Positions 55,382 through 63,752 of a DNA stretch of 64,000 bases are shown one piece after another. The DNA is taken from the NCBI RefSeq assembly GCF_008084145.1, contig NZ_VSDO01000006.1, forward strand, positions 484,366 through 548,365, written 5' to 3'. The first letter of the stretch is position 1. Each line of letters starts with the position of its first letter. The translations under genes were made by a program, and so were the position numbers. The DNA is from Paenibacillus faecis (GTDB lineage Bacteria > Bacillota > Bacilli > Paenibacillales > Paenibacillaceae). The notes under the pieces were generated by a model, which was not told the origin of the DNA, did no database searches, and saw nothing but the letters and a program-made list of their open reading frames with translations.

Positions 55382-56365
55382 ATGAGGGCGGACCGATTAT
55401 TATCGATTCTGCTGCTCCTGCAAAACGGCGGGAAGCTAAGCTCCCGCCAGCTTGCGGAGAAGCTGGAGGTCTCGGAACGGACGATCGCCAGGGATATGGA
55501 CGCCTTGAGTGCGGCGGGGGTTCCCGTTTACGCCGAACGCGGGTCTTTGGGGGGATGGATCCTGGCGGAAAATTACCGGACCGGCCTGATCGGTATGGGA
55601 CGGGAGGAAATGTTGGCTTTGCTGGTTACAAGCCATGGCGCCCTGCTCGGGGATCTGGGAATCGGCCGGCAGTCTCTGGAAACCGCCCACCTGAAGCTGA
55701 TGGCGTCTTCCTCGGCGGCATTTCGCCGGGACGCCGAAATGATCCGGGAGCGGATCCATATCGACGGGGCCGGCTGGCATGCCTCGGATGAAAGCTTCGA
55801 ATGGCTGGCCGTCATTCAAGAGGCCGTATGGGCGGAAAGAAAACTGAGCATCCGCTACCGGAAAACGGAGGAGGCTGGCAACGAGGCGGATGCGGAGGCG
55901 GCCGCCTCACGGATCGTCCATCCGCTGGGGCTTGTCGCCAAGCGGAACGTCTGGTACCTGGTGGCGGAGGATCGCGGGGAGCTGCGGACGTTCCGGATCT
56001 CGCGGATCACGGAAGCCGCGGTGCTGGAGGAACGCTTTGAGCGGCCGCCCGGCTTCTTCCTGGCGGCCTACTGGGAGCGGTCCACCGCGGAGTTCAAAAG
56101 CCGCCTGCCGAGATACCCGGCCGAGCTGCGGGTGGCGGAGCCGCGGCTTGCCCGCCTGAAGCGGGAACGCTACGCGAAAGTGCTCCGCACCGAGCCGGAC
56201 GGACCGGGATGGGTCCGGGCGGAGGTGGAGTTTCACACGCTGGATTCAGCGTGTGAACTGGTCCTGGCCTGCGGCCGGGAAGCCGCGGTCCTCGGGCCGC
56301 CGGAGCTGCGCGAGCGGCTCCGGGCCGAGGCCGAGGCGGTCGCGGCCCTGTACCGGCGGTGCTGA
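55382..56365 (+). CDS. WYL-domain transcriptional regulator (YafY/DeoR-like)
   Basis: A 327-residue protein with an N-terminal HTH_11 winged helix (LSSRQLAEKLEVSERTIARDMDAL, about residues 19-43) and a WYL domain (about 140-225, containing RNVWYLVAEDRGELRTFRISRI). WYL domains bind nucleotides or other small ligands. A C-terminal WCX part follows. AAAGGAGG stands 8 bases before the ATG. It is divergent from the SDR gene, a common arrangement of regulator and target. Confidence 0.92.
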   Translation: MRADRLLSILLLLQNGGKLSSRQLAEKLEVSERTIARDMDALSAAGVPVYAERGSLGGWILAENYRTGLIGMGREEMLALLVTSHGALLGDLGIGRQSLETAHLKLMASSSAAFRRDAEMIRERIHIDGAGWHASDESFEWLAVIQEAVWAERKLSIRYRKTEEAGNEADAEAAASRIVHPLGLVAKRNVWYLVAEDRGELRTFRISRITEAAVLEERFERPPGFFLAAYWERSTAEFKSRLPRYPAELRVAEPRLARLKRERYAKVLRTEPDGPGWVRAEVEFHTLDSACELVLACGREAAVLGPPELRERLRAEAEAVAALYRRC

Positions 56366-56390
56366 GCCCCTGGTGTAGGGGCCGGGGGCT
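56362..56390. terminator. Hairpin between the WYL regulator and the TVP38 gene
   Basis: GAGCCCC-tggtgtaggggcc-GGGGGCTC overlaps the end of the WYL gene. No good T-run follows, so termination is uncertain. Confidence 0.45.
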
Positions 56391-56404
56391 CAGCACCGCC
56401 GGGT

Positions 56405-57028
56405 TTATTCGGCAGGCTCGGGCTCGGCCGCGGCCGCCGTGAAGTAGCTCTGCAGCTTCCGGTTCAACCACAGGGAAGCTGCGATAAACGCCGCGACGCC
56501 GAGGAGCTTGGCGGGCTGCGCGGCAAAGTCGGACAGATGCGTGCCGATATAGGACACGCAGAAGACCATGACCGCTTTGCCCAGCGCCACCGCCGCCCCG
56601 AAGGAGACGGGCGGCATTCGCGTCAGCCCCGCGGCCATGTTGATGACGACGAACGGGCCTACGGGCAGCATGCTGAGCAGAAAAACAAAGCTGAACCCGT
56701 TTCTGCGGGCCCACACCATCGCTTTCTTCACCTTGGGCTTGGCGGCCCAGCGCCGCATGACTGGGGCTTCGGCCGCTTTGCGGATCAGCAGAAAGGTCAG
56801 CAAACTTCCGGTCACGAGCCCGATCCAGGAATATAAGAAGCCCAGCCACATCCCGTAAATTGCAGCGTTGGCTCCCACGATCACGATCGTCGGCAGCGGC
56901 GGGACAAAGGATTTCATAAACGTCAGCAGGATGCCGGGCAGCGGACCCAGAGAGCGGAAGCGCTCCAGGAAAAGCTCTATATTTTGTTCCGTAAAATAAT
57001 CCACAATGCTAAGTTCTGCACCAAACAA
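56405..57028 (-). CDS. TVP38/TMEM64-family membrane protein
   Basis: This 207-residue protein starts at TTG with GAGGTG 7 bases before it. It has four to five hydrophobic segments and the family's SFVPPLPTIVIVGANAAIYG and GFSFVFLLSMLPVGPFVVINMAAGLTRM segments. These membrane proteins of the VTT/DedA superfamily have been linked to lipid movement, but the role here is unknown. The C-terminus is rich in A, E and P. It is a single gene. Confidence 0.88.
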   Translation of the reverse strand: MFGAELSIVDYFTEQNIELFLERFRSLGPLPGILLTFMKSFVPPLPTIVIVGANAAIYGMWLGFLYSWIGLVTGSLLTFLLIRKAAEAPVMRRWAAKPKVKKAMVWARRNGFSFVFLLSMLPVGPFVVINMAAGLTRMPPVSFGAAVALGKAVMVFCVSYIGTHLSDFAAQPAKLLGVAAFIAASLWLNRKLQSYFTAAAAEPEPAE

Positions 57029-57124
57029 TCATGTTCACCTCTTCCAATCGGGTGACCTCATTATACTATAGCCGCGCCCAAATTCCCGGACTAAATAATC
57101 GACAATCTGATGGAAATCAAAGAA

Positions 57125-57154
57125 AAGCCGCCGGAGTTCAGGGCTCCGGCGGCC
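57125..57154 (-). terminator. Terminator of the mhqO-like gene
   Basis: GCCGCCGGAG-ccctgaa-CTCCGGCGGC on the minus strand, followed by TTTTCTTT. Confidence 0.85.
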
Positions 57155-57193
57155 TTAAGCGGGAAGGATCCCCGCTACTCTAATAGGATGGCT

Positions 57194-58171
57194 TTACTGC
57201 ACCGTATCCAGCGGTTTCAAATGGGCCTCGATTTGCGCCCGTTTCGACTCCAGAAACGGAGGCAGCGCCAGGGATTCGCCGAGATGCTCGATATCCTCGT
57301 CCGTGGCGAATCCCGGTCCGTCTGTCGCCAGCTCGAACAGAATGCCGTTCGGCTCGCGGAAGTACAGGGACCGGAAATAGAAACGGTCCACAAAGCCGGA
57401 ATTCGGCAAACGAACGCTCCGAATGCGCTCGATCCAGGCGCGCAGCTCCTCCTCGTCCGCAACCCGGAAGGCGACGTGATGAACGCCGCCCCTTCCCAGC
57501 CGTTCGCGCGGCAGGTCGGTTCTCGGCTCGATGTGCACCTCGGCGCCGGTTCCCCCTTCCCCTGTCTCGAACACCAGGATATCAGGCTGCCCTGGGATGG
57601 ACGATGGGTACTGCCCTTTCGGGCGGAACCCCATGAGGTCCGTCAGCACGGTGATCGTCAGCTCCGGCTCGCTCACGGTCAATTGAACGGGACCCAGGCC
57701 GACAATACCGTATTCGGCGGGAACCGGACTGCGGTCCCACGGTTTGCCGCCGGGAACGCCCGCGTTATTTTCATCCGAAACCAGGATAAGCCGCTGCCCC
57801 TCAAAATCCTTGAAAGCCAGGGTGGCCCGCCCCGCCCGCTGTTTCACTTCCTCATGCTCGACTCCAAACTCGGTCAAACGCCCGGACCAATAGTCCAGCG
57901 CCCGGTCGCTCGGGACGCGAAGCGAAAGCGCGGAAATGCTGTTGTTGCCGTCGACGTTGCGGCCGGCATTCGGAAGCTCGAAGAAGGTGAGCTCGGTCCC
58001 CGGGTTGCCGACTTCGTCCCCGTAAAACAAATGGTAAACCGAAACATCATCCTGGTTCACCGTTTTTTTGATCAGCCGAAGTCCGAGGATTTTCGTGTAA
58101 AACTTAAAATTTTCCGCAGCCGTTTTGGTGATGGCCGAAACGTGGTGGATGCCTTTAAATTCCAGATTCAT
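57194..58171 (-). CDS. mhqO: Ring-cleaving dioxygenase, MhqO-like
   Basis: I choose the ATG at 58171 (325 residues) because the longer frame runs into the regulator gene. Two vicinal-oxygen-chelate units are visible, starting with IHHVSAIT (residue 7) and GGVHHVAFRV (about 220), and an iron-binding glutamate is likely in ILFELATDG. MhqO of Bacillus subtilis is thought to open hydroquinone or catechol rings during quinone stress. It follows a MarR regulator by 19 bp, the same pairing as mhqR with its targets, which supports the name. Confidence 0.88.
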   Translation of the reverse strand: MNLEFKGIHHVSAITKTAAENFKFYTKILGLRLIKKTVNQDDVSVYHLFYGDEVGNPGTELTFFELPNAGRNVDGNNSISALSLRVPSDRALDYWSGRLTEFGVEHEEVKQRAGRATLAFKDFEGQRLILVSDENNAGVPGGKPWDRSPVPAEYGIVGLGPVQLTVSEPELTITVLTDLMGFRPKGQYPSSIPGQPDILVFETGEGGTGAEVHIEPRTDLPRERLGRGGVHHVAFRVADEEELRAWIERIRSVRLPNSGFVDRFYFRSLYFREPNGILFELATDGPGFATDEDIEHLGESLALPPFLESKRAQIEAHLKPLDTVQ

Positions 58172-58190
58172 GTGTGAAGCCCTCCGTTCA

Positions 58191-58649
58191 TTATTGTGTT
58201 TTTTCGATCTTCCGCAAAAGGCCCAAAAGCTGCCGCTTCTCCTCGCGGCTAAGCCCTTTAAACTGTGAAGCCTGAAACCGCTCCTGCTCCGGTACGGCTT
58301 GATGGTAAAGCTCCCACCCCGCATCGGTTAGCGACAGCCACTTCTTCTTCCATTCCTGTTCTCTGCGAATCCAGCCCAGTTCCTCCATCTTGACCAGAAG
58401 CTGGGTGATGTTGCCCTTCGATACGAGCAGTTTATCGGCCAATTCCTGCTGTGTCAGCCGCTTGTGAGCTCCGATCTGAACCAGGGCGTCGAATTGGGCG
58501 ACCGTCAGGTTCCAGGCCTTTAAATGCTGGTTGGATGCCCGCAGGCTCCGGTTATATATGCGCGAAAGGCGGTACCATACCAGTACCCCGAGCTTTTCCT
58601 CATGCTTTTCCTCCATGCGGCCGGGGCGGTTTGCTTCGATTTCGTTCAT
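58191..58649 (-). CDS. mhqR: MarR-family regulator, MhqR-like
   Basis: A 152-residue MarR protein with the winged helix in the middle (LTQQELADKLLVSKGNITQLLVKMEELGWI, about residues 65-95). MhqR represses genes for quinone detoxification in Bacillus subtilis, and this one precedes an mhqO-like gene in one operon. A perfect dyad covers the -10 region of its own promoter (58678-58697), so it represses itself. No cysteine is evident in the protein, so redox switching by thiols seems unlikely. Confidence 0.85.
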   Translation of the reverse strand: MNEIEANRPGRMEEKHEEKLGVLVWYRLSRIYNRSLRASNQHLKAWNLTVAQFDALVQIGAHKRLTQQELADKLLVSKGNITQLLVKMEELGWIRREQEWKKKWLSLTDAGWELYHQAVPEQERFQASQFKGLSREEKRQLLGLLRKIEKTQ

Positions 58650-58677
58650 TTGTTTTCCCCCATTTCAAGGATTGCAT

Positions 58678-58708
58678 TCAGTTTAGTTCTAAACTGATGG
58701 AATGTCAA
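58678..58708 (-). promoter_or_regulatory. Promoter and MarR operator of the mhqR-mhqO operon
   Basis: TTGACA (58708-58703) and TAAACT (58685-58680) are 17 bp apart on the minus strand. The perfect inverted repeat TCAGTTTAG-TT-CTAAACTGA (58678-58697) covers spacer and -10, as expected for a repressor site. Confidence 0.75.
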
Positions 58709-58824
58709 GCGTTGCCTCATATCCTTTCCACTCTGCCCACAAAAAAAGCCGGTGAAACGAGTCACGACCGCCGCCAAGCATACGCCGAGCGCAATACGCA
58801 GCTCGTAGCTCGCAGCGCCAACGC

Positions 58825-59017
58825 AAATTAACGGGATTTCCTCCCGTTAATTCTGGTCTTTTCGCGCCATCCGTAAGCATTAGCTGGAATTATTCCAGTT
58901 AATTCATCCCCTACGGCGCAGATCGGCCCTTTGGCCGCAATATAGCTGGAGGTTTTCCAGCTAATCCTTCATGCGGCCCTTCCCCCGCCAGATTAACGGG
59001 AAGTTTTCCCGTTAAAT
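58825..59017. repeat. Array D: four phased palindromes, order a-b-b-a
   Basis: Units AATTAACGGGA/TCCCGTTAATT (centre 58838), ATTAGCTGGAA/TTCCAGTTAAT (58891), TAGCTGGA/TCCAGCTA (58953) and TTAACGGGAA/TTCCCGTTAA (59004). The spacings are 53, 62 and 51 bp. Outer units are alike and inner units are alike. The stretch 58709-58824 shows no gene. Confidence 0.85.
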
Positions 59018-59071
59018 CGGCGCTAGCAAAGCCCCTCCATCGGGCCCCACCTTCACTTTTTTCGCGCATGA

Positions 59072-59116
59072 AAAAAGGACCCTCCCCTTATTCTCTTGAA
59101 ACTAGGCGAGAGTCCT
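59072..59116 (-). terminator. Terminator of the phage tail operon
   Basis: On the minus strand GGACTCTCGCC...GGGGAGGGTCC forms an imperfect stem followed by six T. Confidence 0.65.
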
Positions 59117-59168
59117 TATCTTAAACTATGAGTTCACTACACTTTTATTAGACGCGATTAGCGACGTA

Positions 59169-59405
59169 TTAGCGGCGCACTTTAAGCAATTGGTCCAGCT
59201 TGTCTTCAAGCAGTTCCTGGCGTTCCAGCAGGTCCGACAGCATTTCGTACAACACTTCGTTCGTTGCCTCAGCCGCTTTAAGTCCTTTCAGATTCTGCTC
59301 CTTCCGTTCGCTGTGGCGGGCCCGCAGTTCCTCCGATTTGACCCGAAGCGGGTCCGCCGGGATATGAAAATGCGCGGTTTTCGGGAGCGGTTTTTTACTT
59401 GCCAT
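59169..59405 (-). CDS. Small phage tail-region protein
   Basis: A 78-residue, highly charged protein. The second half (about residues 45-76) is a likely coiled coil (LYEMLSDLLERQELLEDKLDQLL). I do not recognise the family. GGTGGTGG precedes the ATG, and it overlaps the preceding gene by 11 bp. It is the last gene of the tail operon and may be a tail-fibre accessory or chaperone (inference from position only). Confidence 0.7.
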   Translation of the reverse strand: MASKKPLPKTAHFHIPADPLRVKSEELRARHSERKEQNLKGLKAAEATNEVLYEMLSDLLERQELLEDKLDQLLKVRR

Positions 59406-59835
59406 CCGTTACCACCACCTTTAACTCGGCGTTCCGGTCAAGTCCGAACGTGCGCAGCCGGAACTCCCCCGGTTCTTCACCGCTGATCGTCAGGGAGGCC
59501 TGACCCTTGGAGACGCTGATATTTTGCTGAAGTCCGTTCATTTCCAGCTGGACCTCTTCATTGAAATCCTCCTGAATGTTCCCCTGCCAATCGGTAATCG
59601 ATAAATCGACCGTCAGCACATCGGAACCATTCGCTTCAATGCTGTCCTTATCCGCCTTCAAATGAGCCACCGTTCCCGTAAACGCTCCGTCAACATAACG
59701 CATCCGGAGGAGCATAGGATTATGGTATTGTTCTTCTTCAATGGGGATCAGTTTTTTGGACTCTACAGGTTTGAAAAGATCACTTAATCCGACAACTCTG
59801 CCTTCATCATTAATTTGCGCATAAAAATTAGACAT
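59395..59835 (-). CDS. Phage tail-region protein of unknown function
   Basis: A 146-residue protein. The N-terminus (MSNFYAQINDEGRVVGLSDL) resembles small tail-appendage proteins, and the C-terminal 80 residues look like an immunoglobulin-like beta-sandwich (VLTVDLSITDWQGNIQEDF, ASLTISGEEPGEFRLRTFG). It overlaps the tail fibre gene before it by 8 bp and the next gene by 11 bp. A surface or adhesion role is possible but not shown. Confidence 0.75.
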   Translation of the reverse strand: MSNFYAQINDEGRVVGLSDLFKPVESKKLIPIEEEQYHNPMLLRMRYVDGAFTGTVAHLKADKDSIEANGSDVLTVDLSITDWQGNIQEDFNEEVQLEMNGLQQNISVSKGQASLTISGEEPGEFRLRTFGLDRNAELKVVVTDGK

Positions 59836-61198
59836 ACTCGATGACCTCCCAGACGATCATACTGCTTTTTGAAGCATCCGCGGCCGAAATTTCTATTTCG
59901 TTGTCGCTTACGAATCGGGCTCTCAGAGAACCGTCGTAAATGTATCCGTTATAGCCCGGGTCTTTGGGTGCGAGGTTGATGACCGCTTTGTTCGTTTGTA
60001 CGGGTGAAAGTTGGATACGGGTCTTATTCGAATTGAGTTTATTCAAATCATCAAAGGAAACCTCCACTAAACCACGCTGTATCCTTACGCTGGTTTCCTT
60101 CCTGTCTTGCTCTACTATTTCTTTACTAAAAGCTTCTTCCTCTTTTGATCGCGTCAATGCTTGGGTTCCAAATTTTCTTTCAACGTTGGCGGTTACCAGT
60201 GGGTGGAAGTATAACTTAGACCCTGATCGGTACATTAAGACTAACCTGTCCGGGTACTCATAAGGGGTAAGGGGGCCCAAAAAATCTCCGCCTTTTCCTG
60301 CGGATGGATAGATTCCTCCATCTTCATTAGAAGTAAAATACTTAAAATCAATATACAGGTAGTCACCATTTCCTAACGGATATTTTCTATTGCCACCCCC
60401 GTATATACAAATAGAAGCATTTGTAACGGGGTTGACAATAAACCAATGCCCAGCTAACGCGACTGAGTCCCCGAAATCATAAAGGGGATAATCCGTAATT
60501 CCAATCAATCCTTGCAGTCGAGCCGCCAAGCCCCAGGTTCTACGGTCTTTTAAAGGATCATTTTCATTTCCTTCCGCATCCTGACTATAGACCGCCAATT
60601 TGCTTATTCTTATGACAAAATCATCCGAAGCGGGTTTATCAATGGTTATCCGGACAAGGCTACACTGGGTTTCTTCCGTTACTGGAATAAATGCGTCTTT
60701 AAGGGAAGTAAACTCTCCTTCGGCGACTTTTCTCCAGTCAGCCGCATGTGGTCCAATTTCAACTTTAAAATTGATGGGGCCGGGATCTTCAATAATATCA
60801 AATGAGATTGCATCGATTTTATAAAATCCACTCAAATTAATGGTCATAGAAGCGGGATAGTTATGCGCTTCTGAAAGGAACCAACAGTTCATATCATTCT
60901 TATTTATATAATAGGGTAATGTCGGTATTCCTATAACGACTCCACTTGTCACAGTTACCGGCTTGAACTTGGCCACATTTTCACTTATTCTTCCATTTTT
61001 AAAATGATGCCGTTCAAGGGCCCCACTCTCTATTCCATCGCTGCCGATCTGTGGAGCATCTCCCGGCAATCCCGTATGCCGATGGACTTTTCCATTATTA
61101 ATAAATTTATCGAGCACTTCAATATTTGCATTCTGCGCCTCTCTCCTGACCGTATCAGAAGGCTCAAAAGCGTTCAGCCCACTGGGCAATTTCTTCAT
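59828..61198 (-). CDS. Putative tail fibre/receptor-binding protein
   Basis: A 456-residue protein in the usual tail fibre place, right after the YmfQ-like protein and overlapping it by 4 bp. Residues about 100-205 look like a discoidin (F5/8 type C) domain that binds sugars (NYPASMTINLSGFYKIDAISFDI). The rest is not recognised. Base composition is richer in A and T than the host genes around it, as usual for variable phage fibres. Confidence 0.75.
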   Translation of the reverse strand: MKKLPSGLNAFEPSDTVRREAQNANIEVLDKFINNGKVHRHTGLPGDAPQIGSDGIESGALERHHFKNGRISENVAKFKPVTVTSGVVIGIPTLPYYINKNDMNCWFLSEAHNYPASMTINLSGFYKIDAISFDIIEDPGPINFKVEIGPHAADWRKVAEGEFTSLKDAFIPVTEETQCSLVRITIDKPASDDFVIRISKLAVYSQDAEGNENDPLKDRRTWGLAARLQGLIGITDYPLYDFGDSVALAGHWFIVNPVTNASICIYGGGNRKYPLGNGDYLYIDFKYFTSNEDGGIYPSAGKGGDFLGPLTPYEYPDRLVLMYRSGSKLYFHPLVTANVERKFGTQALTRSKEEEAFSKEIVEQDRKETSVRIQRGLVEVSFDDLNKLNSNKTRIQLSPVQTNKAVINLAPKDPGYNGYIYDGSLRARFVSDNEIEISAADASKSSMIVWEVIEYV

Positions 61199-61833
61199 GT
61201 TGCATCTCTCCCTTCTTCACGCTTGGTTAACTTCGGCTTCCAAACCTCCAACCGCTCCCAAGTCATGTTCATCGCCTCAAGCTCATCCCATGTTAAATCC
61301 GCCGCATCCAGTTCATCCCAAGTCAGGTAAGTGTACCGGAACTCCAATTCGAGATGGGCCGGGATGATTTCGCGCAGAACCTGACGCATATCCGGTTCGT
61401 TCGGCGGTTTTCCCCGCGTGCCGATAAAGGTGATGACCACTTTGTACTCGGAAAAAATCTCCTCTACCCGGATCTCCCCATTCTCGAACGAGTCCGCTAC
61501 GTCTTTGATGACCGCCAGGGTCACCGTTCCGGCGCCTCTCAGCTTCGACTTGATGACCGATCTTCTTTGGTCCCAAGGCTTGGTTTCATCCACCTGAATC
61601 CCGCAGATGTTCTCCCAATACGTCAGCCCCCAGGTGGCGCGCTCCACAAAAAATTGCTCCAAAACGTCAAGAATCCGGTGATTCAGTTCGAGGAGTTCTT
61701 TCGTTTCCTGAGCGATCAGATTGCCGACAATCCCAGGCTGGCCCTCGTTGTCGTGAAGGGTGTAGTATGTCGGCAAGTAGTCAGCCATATCTTTTATCAG
61801 ATCACGTTTAAATTCGAACAAATCGTTAAACAA
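61195..61833 (-). CDS. YmfQ-family baseplate protein (DUF2313, XkdU-like)
   Basis: A 212-residue protein with the pattern of the DUF2313/YmfQ family: DLIKDMADYLPTYY at the start, GLTYWENICGI in the middle and QVLREIIPAHLELEFRY near the end. It belongs to the contractile tail baseplate. At the C-terminus a short motif recurs three times (LTWDELDAA, LTWDELEAM, MTWERLEV). It overlaps the baseplate J gene by 8 bp. Confidence 0.88.
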   Translation of the reverse strand: MFNDLFEFKRDLIKDMADYLPTYYTLHDNEGQPGIVGNLIAQETKELLELNHRILDVLEQFFVERATWGLTYWENICGIQVDETKPWDQRRSVIKSKLRGAGTVTLAVIKDVADSFENGEIRVEEIFSEYKVVITFIGTRGKPPNEPDMRQVLREIIPAHLELEFRYTYLTWDELDAADLTWDELEAMNMTWERLEVWKPKLTKREEGRDAT

Positions 61834-62884
61834 TGAATTCCACCGCCCCGGCCACCGCTACCTGATCTTCATTGATCTTATAGTTGCCTTTTTCCCCGTT
61901 AATCTTCAATTCCTGGAAATCTTCCACTTGAGCAATATCCAGCAAAAGACCGAATATTTGATTATAGGAAACGATCGTTGTTTTAAAAGCAATACCGGCT
62001 AAAAACTGTTCCAGCATTTGGCTGAATTGCGTCTTGGTTGCTTCCAAATCCGCTCCGGGTACCAGTTTTATGTTTGCGGACACGTCGATCATGACTTCTT
62101 CCGCTCCGAAAACCTCAACATCCGCCCCCACCGGACGACGTTCATCCACGGCGTCCTGGACTTTTCCGATAATGTCATCGTTCGGCTGCCGCTTATCCTT
62201 GGACAAGATCGACAATTTCACGGTGCCTCCCCCCTTCCAGGTAGGAAAGACTTTTACGTCGCCCACGCCGGAAACCTCCAGCGCCCATTGACGGTAATGC
62301 CAAGCGTTTCCGCTCGTCGCCGGTCTTCGGACCCGATCATAGTATCGGACCAAAAGCGATTCATCGGACTCCGTTTCGGCCCCGTTTTTGAACTCCTCGG
62401 AATTCGTTACGGATACAACGCCGGTCAAATTGCCCAGCATCAGCTTGATTCGTCCGGCATCGACATTTCCCCGCACGCCGCCTACCGCCGCCTGGGCCTT
62501 CACGGTAGCGATTCCTTGGTGAATAACGCCTTCCTCCGTTGTTACAATTACGACGGGTTCCTCCTCATCGGTGGAAACGGATGTGCCCTTGGGAATGACG
62601 GTATTGTCGTCCCCTTTGAACACCACTTTCCCTGTCGCTTTCTCGCTGGGCAGCCGTGTGATTCCCATTTCGGCCGCTCTTAAATCCAGGTACCCGGACG
62701 GCTGATCAGGCCCCGCAAAACCGAATTTCAGCACATTTTCCAACGCGATATAGGCATGAGCCAATTCGATGGCCGCGGGCGACAGCAAATCGTAGGTAAT
62801 GGAGCCCTGTCGCGTATCGATGCCTTCCGGAGAGGCATTCCGCATCCGATCCAAAATAGCTTCCTTCGTCTGATTTTCAAACAT
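61826..62884 (-). CDS. Baseplate J-like protein (XkdT-like)
   Basis: A 352-residue protein of the baseplate J/gp47 family, a wedge component of contractile tails. It has the typical start FENQTKEAILDRMRNASPEGIDTRQGSITYDLLSPAAIELA and the middle part VGGVRGNVDAGRI. The gene lies 2 bp after the XkdS-like gene. The order XkdQ-R-S-T-U is the order in the Bacillus subtilis PBSX element. Confidence 0.94.
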   Translation of the reverse strand: MFENQTKEAILDRMRNASPEGIDTRQGSITYDLLSPAAIELAHAYIALENVLKFGFAGPDQPSGYLDLRAAEMGITRLPSEKATGKVVFKGDDNTVIPKGTSVSTDEEEPVVIVTTEEGVIHQGIATVKAQAAVGGVRGNVDAGRIKLMLGNLTGVVSVTNSEEFKNGAETESDESLLVRYYDRVRRPATSGNAWHYRQWALEVSGVGDVKVFPTWKGGGTVKLSILSKDKRQPNDDIIGKVQDAVDERRPVGADVEVFGAEEVMIDVSANIKLVPGADLEATKTQFSQMLEQFLAGIAFKTTIVSYNQIFGLLLDIAQVEDFQELKINGEKGNYKINEDQVAVAGAVEFIV

Positions 62885-62886
62885 GG

Positions 62887-63300
62887 TTAAATGCTCACCT
62901 CCTGCTCAATAGCTCCTTCGGCTGTTATTACCGTAAAGGTAACGAACAGCTTATCGCTTGCCCGCTCGATCCGAAACTGTTCAACAGCCTGAATCCGATC
63001 ATCCTCCTTAATCGCTTCGGTAATCACCCGGGTGATTTCGCTGTGCAGCAATTGCGGAGATATGTCCTGTCCCAGTAAAGTTTCAATTTCACAGCCGTAT
63101 TGGCTGTTGTAGATTAAATAACGATAACGAGCGGTTAGAACCGCCTTCTGAATGGACTGCCGAATCGCCTCTTGGCCGTCTATGAGTCTCTCCTTGATTT
63201 GACCCGACTCTAAATCCAGCATATAGGTCCGTGAAGGAAGCGGGGCCGGCTTCACTTCCACAAATCGTTCTTCCCTGCTTCGCAGTGGAGACAATGCCAT
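62887..63300 (-). CDS. DUF2634 phage protein (XkdS-like)
   Basis: A 137-residue protein of the gp25/W-like group: AIRQSIQKAVLTARYRYLIYNSQYGCEIETLLGQ is the family's typical middle. It is part of the baseplate wedge. The gene sits between the XkdR-like and baseplate J genes, sharing one base with the former. Confidence 0.9.
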   Translation of the reverse strand: MALSPLRSREERFVEVKPAPLPSRTYMLDLESGQIKERLIDGQEAIRQSIQKAVLTARYRYLIYNSQYGCEIETLLGQDISPQLLHSEITRVITEAIKEDDRIQAVEQFRIERASDKLFVTFTVITAEGAIEQEVSI

Positions 63301-63752
63301 TAATACATCACCACCCGATCCAAAATGATATAGGTTTGCCCCTCGTTCATACCGACGACGATAACGCGGTCGTCCTTTTTGAGCTCGTCGGTGAATTCCA
63401 GCTCGGCTTCTTCCACCTTAAAATCAGCCGAGTTCAAGCCAAAGGATAAAAGTGACCACTCCCCTGAACCTTGGGGTAATGTTAACGTATATAGTGAATC
63501 TATGGAGGTTGAGGAGATACTAGCTTTTTTCTTCACATTCAAATTCACCTTCCTCATATGCTTCGTCAGCGACTGAGCCACGATGAGGTCATCCTTCTCC
63601 AACTCTACGTTCATATGATCCACCTTGATTTTCAGTTGAGGCGGCGCGGAAGTTACCGTGGCCAGTTCAAAAGTAATCTCGGAATTGTACCCGATGGCCC
63701 GGATCAGTTGAACCAGCTGACTTGCTCCCGAGCCTTCAATGCGTTCCATCAC
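63300..63752 (-). CDS. DUF2577 phage protein (XkdR-like)
   Basis: A 150-residue tail-associated protein. The family's pattern is seen in GYNSEITFELATVTSAPPQLKIKVDHMNVELEKDDLIVAQSL at residues about 18-60 and in the C-terminal GMNEGQTYIILDRV. It overlaps the preceding XkdQ-like gene by 4 bp. It is thought to act in tail hub or baseplate assembly. Confidence 0.88.
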   Translation of the reverse strand: MMERIEGSGASQLVQLIRAIGYNSEITFELATVTSAPPQLKIKVDHMNVELEKDDLIVAQSLTKHMRKVNLNVKKKASISSTSIDSLYTLTLPQGSGEWSLLSFGLNSADFKVEEAELEFTDELKKDDRVIVVGMNEGQTYIILDRVVMY

